DNA from: Sclerotinia nivalis
Lineage: Eukaryota > Ascomycota > Leotiomycetes > Helotiales > Sclerotiniaceae
Assembly (NCBI GenBank): GCA_029531795.1
Contig: JAPEIS010000013.1
Coordinates: 62,001-126,000 of the forward strand
Length of the DNA: 64,000 bases
Reading direction: 5' to 3'
Both the position numbers and the translations under genes were made by a program. The notes under the pieces are model-generated. The model was not told the origin of the DNA. It was given only the letters and a program-made list of their open reading frames with translations, and searched no databases. Of this stretch, positions 56,327-64,000 are shown in pieces (position 1 is the first letter of the stretch; each line of letters starts with the position of its first letter).

Positions 56327-57043
56327 TCAAAGATTACTTGTTTTTCGCTTCTTTCTTGGTTTGCCGGACATTTCCTCTGTGATCTCTTCCTGCTTAATCT
56401 TGCGCTTCTCTTTTGTTACATTCTGTGGCCTGTTTCTCGGTCTGCGATCAATATTCCCTACGTCCTCCTGTCTTATATATTTCCCTATTTCGCTCTGTTC
56501 CTGGACGTCGTCTTTCGGCGTTTCTTCACCATGGACCCGTATCCAATCCTTCAACTCCCTTTGATATCTTTCCCTCAAAATTTTGTACCCCTCATGCTCC
56601 TTACACCTTTCCAACGTTTCTTTGAATTTTTCACTAGCAATTAGTTTATCTTCCTGTCCCTCATGCCCCTGACTCTTCTCCATTTCCACCTTTTGTCCAT
56701 CCTTTCCAATATCGTATTTTCGCCCCCCTTTATGATTCGCATAACGTTTTGATCGTGTCATACCCATTTGTATAAATTTTCTACTCATATCCATACCCAC
56801 AAAGTCATCTTCAGTATAAAAACGTAGAAACTCGGCGTATAAGGCAGTCGAGGATTTCTCGGCGATCGAAGGAGTTCGGAACCGCCAAAGGGGTAGGAGA
56901 TGAGATTTGTAGGGCTCATGAGTATGAACTCCTTGTTCTCCTCGTTGAATGCGGTAGGTGTAATATTTGGACGGTGGAGGGCGGATGAACGGGCCTGGAG
57001 AGGATAGGGAATCATCTGAAGATTTTGAGGAACGTGGTGGCAT
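56327..57043 (-). CDS. DUF4385 family protein
   Basis: Single-exon, 238 residues from MPPRSSKSSDD; an in-frame ATG further upstream (57163) would add 40 residues without family character. The DUF4385 core fills residues ~25-115: 'YRIQRGEQGVHTHEPYKSHL', 'LPLWRFRTPSIAEKSS', 'FYTEDDFVGMDMSRKFIQMG' and 'TRSKRYANHKGGRKYD'. Pfam DUF4385 is known from bacteria, large phages and fungi and has no assigned function. The C-terminal half is charged and helical, ending with Lys/Arg clusters (KPRKKRKTSNL) that look like a nuclear localisation signal. Divergent from Mcm6. Confidence 0.85.
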   Translation of the reverse strand: MPPRSSKSSDDSLSSPGPFIRPPPSKYYTYRIQRGEQGVHTHEPYKSHLLPLWRFRTPSIAEKSSTALYAEFLRFYTEDDFVGMDMSRKFIQMGMTRSKRYANHKGGRKYDIGKDGQKVEMEKSQGHEGQEDKLIASEKFKETLERCKEHEGYKILRERYQRELKDWIRVHGEETPKDDVQEQSEIGKYIRQEDVGNIDRRPRNRPQNVTKEKRKIKQEEITEEMSGKPRKKRKTSNL

Positions 57044-57613
57044 TGTTATTGAGGTTACTTTGCCGGATTTTGAATACGGTACCTGTGTCTTGCAGGATAG
57101 TCTGTGAATGTCTGCTTTCGTTTTGGAAATTGTGTTGCGTATAGCAAATAAAATTGGTCTCATACTCGGGGAATCTAAGATGTATCATGTTATCAGAATG
57201 AGTTTGAAAATACAATATATGATTTCCCCTTAACAACAGGGAGAATTGGAATCTACTAATGACGTATTGTTAGTTAGCTTCATGTCAGTGAGGTTGAGCA
57301 AGTGACTGAGTGCGGCCAAGTCTTCTTTGTATTAAAACCAATATTTGAGGACTATTAAAGGTAATATCTCATGTTGATAATTATAACATTCGAAAGTTTG
57401 CGTGACCACTGATACTGGAGTAGATTTGAATGGCTACTCCAAAAATCAATCTATTACGGGAACCAAGTCGCGTCAAAATGGTATTCTCCGTGTTCTGGCA
57501 GCGCGACTTGGAATTTTTGACTCCTGAATTTATGCCCCTCAGAGTAAACAACATTATTTGAAAAACACCAAATACCCACGAGATACCCACCATTCCTTCA
57601 ATAGTAATACAAA
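57044..57613. promoter_or_regulatory. Divergent promoter between DUF4385 gene and Mcm6
   Basis: 570 bp between two start codons. It holds a perfect 10-bp inverted repeat at 57463-57472/57502-57511 with CGCG cores close to the Mcm6 start. No TATA box was recognised. Confidence 0.5.
57463..57511. promoter_or_regulatory. Inverted repeat CCAAGTCGCG / CGCGACTTGG
   Basis: Two perfectly complementary 10-mers separated by 29 bases, 103-151 bp upstream of the Mcm6 ATG. The CGCG core recalls cell-cycle MCB elements (ACGCGT), but it is not an exact MCB. Binding is inference. Confidence 0.5.
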
Positions 57614-60613
<3,000 letters not shown>

Positions 60614-60892
60614 GTTTTGGTTTCTGGTATCGGAGAAACATGTCATGGTATGTCATGTTGCATATGAAGGCGTTAGGGAAGAACATCTTAGTGTGGTGAT
60701 AGCATATGAATGAACGGAATGTTATGTTTAGATGAGAGAAGGAAGGGGGGAAATGTACATTTTTCACGTTTAATGATTATTCATTCTTGTTTCCATTGGT
60801 ATCCCGGTGTTGCCCAATGCTTGTCTCTCCGTTTCTGATGCGCTCTTCTGCGGTTTTACAACCACCATTATCCCAATTGCGTCTTCATCGCT

Positions 60893-62254
60893 TCACCCGT
60901 AAACATCTCTCACTACTGTAATTAACCTTCTAGCCACTTGTTCAGAGAAAATTGTAACTCCCAACTCCTGACTCGTCACCCAACTCGCCCGATCCATATT
61001 ACCACTCCCAAGAATCGTGATCTCGTTATCAATTATCGTCATTTTAAGATGGAGTTTAACTGGCTGACTCTCTTTCCCAATATTCTCAATACTCCTCGCC
61101 ACTGATTCCTCGGTCTCCGTAGTTGGACTGTTGCTATCATTTACATTGACGAGAGCGGGATTGAAATAGACGATTTCCAAATTTCCTATCCGGGTATTAC
61201 CGGCTTCTAGATCGTCGGTTCGTCGTGATGATCGTGATACGAGCTTGCGGTATCGACGTTCCATTTTATATACCTCCCATTCCGTCACCGTGCCCGCTGT
61301 TACTATTTGCTCTAGTATCATTAATTTCCTTGATACCACGATTCGGATATCTACACCTCTGGCTAATGCTTCGAATAATGCGTTGATGACTGGAGTGTAT
61401 GTGATATTTGGAGTGTAGATATTAATTGATGATTTGGCGCTCGAGATGTTTGATAGAAGGAATGTATTGAGTGGTGTTGAAGGTGTTTTTGCATTTGGTG
61501 TGAAGAAAACGGAAAAGGGATTATAAGATGAGTGAGTATGTGGAAGTAGAAGCGTTTCGATGTTTGCTGGGAGGTGTGATAGGTCGATAGAAGCTAATAA
61601 TGACGAATCCGAATTCCTAAACTCGATAGGTACTTCCTCACTTCTCCGTACAAACTCTGTTGACATTTCCAAAGTTTCAGGAACTCCCATCCGACCATCC
61701 CCATCCCAAATCCTACTCCAATAACCCCTCAAATCCTCCACCAATCCTCCTCCTTCAAACCCCACACATCCCTCACCCCACGCCTCCCAACTCACATTAC
61801 AACTCGGAAACCACACGCGTTCCGCATCCTGAATAATATACTTCCCATGCAAAACATGACACGGCCGAAAAAATATCGACTTCACCCGTAAATCCAACCC
61901 GGGGATCTCCTCCCTAGCCGGCAACCCTAGCGAAGCATACCGCGAAGAAGGATACACATACCCATCCGACGAGGCGGTATGAAGTAATTTCTGGAGCGGA
62001 GAAAAAGAAGAGAAACAAATTCGGATGTGGATGATTTTGTGGGAGGAGATAGCTTGGGTGGAGAGATGGTGGAGAAGCTCGTGGATGGATTGTTGGGTGC
62101 TAGAGGTGGCCCAGAAACAGGTCACGAGGATGAGGGAGTGGTTTGTGGTGAGGAGTTGGGGGAGGAGGGTGGTGAACAGCGTGTTACCGGTGCCGAGGTG
62201 GAAGGTCGTGGGATGGGTTGTGCTGTGGGTGTAGTGGGGGAGAAGGGTGGTCAT
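60893..62254 (-). CDS. Phospholipase D-like protein (two HKD motifs)
   Basis: Single-exon, 453 residues. Two HxK(x)4D motifs of the PLD superfamily are present: 'HGKYIIQD' (His136) and 'HLKMTIID' (His402), the latter followed by 'GSGNMDRASW', the usual G-S-x-N block. The first motif is followed by 'VWFPSCNVSWEAW', replacing the typical GS.N. Both halves together can form one active site. Similar fungal proteins are annotated as PLD/nuclease-like with unknown substrates; membership alone does not separate lipid hydrolase from phosphatidyltransferase or nuclease. There is no signal peptide beyond a moderately hydrophobic stretch at 28-50. The gene is on the same strand as the neighbouring M20 peptidase. 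Confidence 0.85.
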   Translation of the reverse strand: MTTLLPHYTHSTTHPTTFHLGTGNTLFTTLLPQLLTTNHSLILVTCFWATSSTQQSIHELLHHLSTQAISSHKIIHIRICFSSFSPLQKLLHTASSDGYVYPSSRYASLGLPAREEIPGLDLRVKSIFFRPCHVLHGKYIIQDAERVWFPSCNVSWEAWGEGCVGFEGGGLVEDLRGYWSRIWDGDGRMGVPETLEMSTEFVRRSEEVPIEFRNSDSSLLASIDLSHLPANIETLLLPHTHSSYNPFSVFFTPNAKTPSTPLNTFLLSNISSAKSSINIYTPNITYTPVINALFEALARGVDIRIVVSRKLMILEQIVTAGTVTEWEVYKMERRYRKLVSRSSRRTDDLEAGNTRIGNLEIVYFNPALVNVNDSNSPTTETEESVARSIENIGKESQPVKLHLKMTIIDNEITILGSGNMDRASWVTSQELGVTIFSEQVARRLITVVRDVYG

Positions 62255-62822
62255 GTGGATATCGATGAGGATTGGGATGTTGACGGTATGTTAGGGTAAG
62301 GGCGAGGGTGATGATGAGAGTTAAGATGGATGGACAATTGATAGGAAGTGCGTGTAAAATTGATGTATAGGATGTTAATAGTGATATAACGGGGTTGCGT
62401 TTTGGCGGTGACAATTTGACTTGGCACCTTCGTAATTTCCATCGCTTAAGGTTATTTTTGGTCACAAATAATCAATACCAATCTTCACCACTTCTTTCGC
62501 TTTACAAATTCAAATGAGGCCAACAAAATTCTCAACATTTATTTTTCTTGACATGCAAAAGAATATAATAATAAAGGGTTTTGCTTCTATGGTTGAAGGA
62601 TAACGATTTCTTGTTCCGATAGAAATCTGACACCAACATCATCAGAGATGAAAAGTCTACGGTAGTTCTAGTACCTACTAGACACATGCTTTTATACTTC
62701 AATATCATCAAGCCCATTCAATAGTAGACTTCAAGTGAAGACGGGATGTTTGTTTCTACTTTATCGCAATGCAATATCTTTTACAGAATACTCCGTGCAT
62801 ACTATGTATCTCCCTACCTCTC

Positions 62823-62850
62823 GAGTGTCTCCAGTGTCTCCAGTGTCTCC
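62823..62850 (+). repeat. GTGTCTCCA triplicated minisatellite
   Basis: Three consecutive GTGTCTCC(A/C) units upstream of the PLD-like gene. A similar pair of GTGTCT units occurs at 8371-8390. Confidence 0.7.
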
Positions 62851-63165
62851 CGGTGGCGCCATTGATGTAAGATCTTACTATTTCTTCCTTTTTCATACTC
62901 GTTCTTACAGCGAAGCATAGGAAAGAAAAGATCAAGCAGGATCAAGAATTTATTGAAACAGGGTCATTTTACGGAGACACGCCGTCAATTGTTACCTATG
63001 GTGGAAAATTCGATGATCGTCAGATCAATACAGCAGAGTACAACCCATTACTGTTACTGCATACTTAATGCTTCGGATGAATTTAATGTTCAAACCCTTT
63101 CTAATCTTTCAAATGAATTCAAGAATCCAAAATCCTTTCTTTAATGAACGGCAGTCCGGGCTATT

Positions 63166-63192
63166 GGACAGCCTGGACAGCCTGGACAACCT
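63166..63192 (+). repeat. GGACAGCCT short tandem repeat
   Basis: Three copies of a 9-bp unit (last one GGACAACCT), just past the stop of the M20 peptidase, in its 3' flank. Confidence 0.7.
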
Positions 63193-63212
63193 GCATTTGC
63201 TTCCTACCATCT

Positions 63213-64000
63213 TCACCTTGCTATCAAACTTCGAATAATTCTCTTGTAATCATTCACTCCTTTAACAAGTCCATCAACAGTAATACACTCATGATCCGAA
63301 TGTGCTGAAAGCACAGATCCAGGTCCGATCAAGTAGCGTTTATGATTTCCTTTCAAATTGGGAACATCAGTTCCTCCTCGTTTCACATCCGTCTCAAAAC
63401 CTAAAATTACGAATCTCAGTATAAGTCCTATCTTCTACAAGACTGGCGCAACACACATACCATCAATATCTACGTCACAATCAACAGGAGCAAATTGATG
63501 ACCAAACTTTACTTCCACTCTTCCTTCATCAAATCCGAGGTTCGCAATAATAGCTTTGATGCTTTTAATAACTTTCTCCGGTGTCCCCGCTGCCAATCTT
63601 GTTAATACTGTAGCTGACGCTTTTGCCGGAACAACATTCATTGCCACTCCACCTTGTATAACTCCAATATTCGTGGTTGTTTCACCCAACTTGTCGCTTC
63701 CAGGTAATTTCATTTCATCAATTGCCGCCAGTACCTTTATCAAAATACTAATTGCGTTGATTCCTAATTCAGGATAAGAGCTATGTGCATCTTTCCCGTG
63801 AGCAATTATCTCATATGCTAGTGCACCTTTATGACCAAGGACCAATTTGTGTTCAGATGGTTCCCCGAATATGACAGCTTCAAAATCGAGACCATCTTCT
63901 TGAAATATTTCACTTGCTCTTTTCATACCAGCACCATTCGTTTCTTCACCGACTACAAAAAGTAACCCGATGTCACCTTCATGGATTGATTCTTCAGCTA
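63213..64000 (-). CDS. M20 family metallopeptidase (ArgE/DapE/ACY1-like), 5' end outside window
   Basis: Zinc-dependent amidohydrolase/carboxypeptidase. The frame is open to base 64000, so the N-terminal zinc-binding part is missing. Exons here: 64000-63461 and 63400-63213; the intron is 60 nt, GTATGT...TTTAG. Visible M20 features: 'GLLFVVGEETNGAGM' with the catalytic/metal Glu pair, 'IFGEPSEHKLVLGHKGAL', dimerisation-domain His in 'HGKDAHSSYPELGINAI', 'TTTNIGVIQGGVAMNVVP', and the C-terminal metal-binding His in 'SVLSAHSDHECI', which is restored by splicing (CDVDI|DGFETDVKRGG). The class fits acetylornithine deacetylase-like or N-acyl-amino-acid hydrolases of fungi; the substrate cannot be chosen. 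Confidence 0.85.

Larger units (their letters stand above)
62255..63212. other. Intergenic region with short tandem repeats
   Basis: About 960 bases. It has a 9-bp minisatellite (AGTGTCTCC-type, three copies) at 62823-62850 and a second (GGACAGCCT-type, three copies) at 63166-63192. No supported ORF. Confidence 0.5.

Overview
The window is nuclear DNA of a filamentous ascomycete. Genes are split by short GT-AG introns (about 45-150 nt) with CTAAC/CTGAC-type branch points. Intergenic DNA is AT-rich, and the ortholog set is fungal (Atp17, Leu5, Esa1, Prp22, Mcm6, Tsc1, secreted GH16 and GH45 glucanases). Low GC and gene style suggest a leotiomycete such as Botrytis or Sclerotinia, but that is inference; no marker gene fixes the species. 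No rRNA, tRNA, CRISPR array or intact transposon was recognised.

Layout. 0-20 kb: the 3' end of an MT-A70 methyltransferase, a mitochondrial ribosomal protein uL23m (minus), then a run of plus-strand genes: dienelactone hydrolase, Tsc1/hamartin, Leu5-type CoA carrier, an MFS-like membrane protein, a ubiquitin C-terminal hydrolase and a secreted GH16 glucanase. 19-31 kb: a PLP aminotransferase and a 1311-residue low-complexity RGG protein on the minus strand, then a divergent OXPHOS pair, ATP synthase subunit f (minus) and complex I NDUFS4 (plus), then a 2.1 kb gene-free stretch. 30-44 kb: an unknown protein, the Prp22 splicing helicase, a GFA-family protein, a cytochrome P450, a decayed F-box-type pseudogene and a 61-residue single-span protein. 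45-64 kb: secreted GH45 endoglucanase, Esa1 histone acetyltransferase divergent from Rex4 exonuclease, a cyclopropane-fatty-acid-synthase-like methyltransferase, RNase H2 subunit C, a DUF4385 protein divergent from Mcm6, a phospholipase-D-like protein, and an M20 peptidase cut by the right edge.

Most genes are housekeeping and conserved: mitochondrial translation and energy, replication, splicing, chromatin, TOR signalling. The accessory layer is two plant-cell-wall glucanases, a lone P450, the dienelactone hydrolase and the MFS-like protein. I see no secondary-metabolite cluster and no new multi-gene system. The most useful observations are the multi-lesion pseudogene, several very small coding exons that ORF-based calling would miss, divergent promoters with visible sites, a Glu in place of the usual catalytic Asp in the UCH, and a GC-rich hairpin element inside AT-rich DNA. 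Exon boundaries were placed by eye from splice consensus, reading frame and family conservation.
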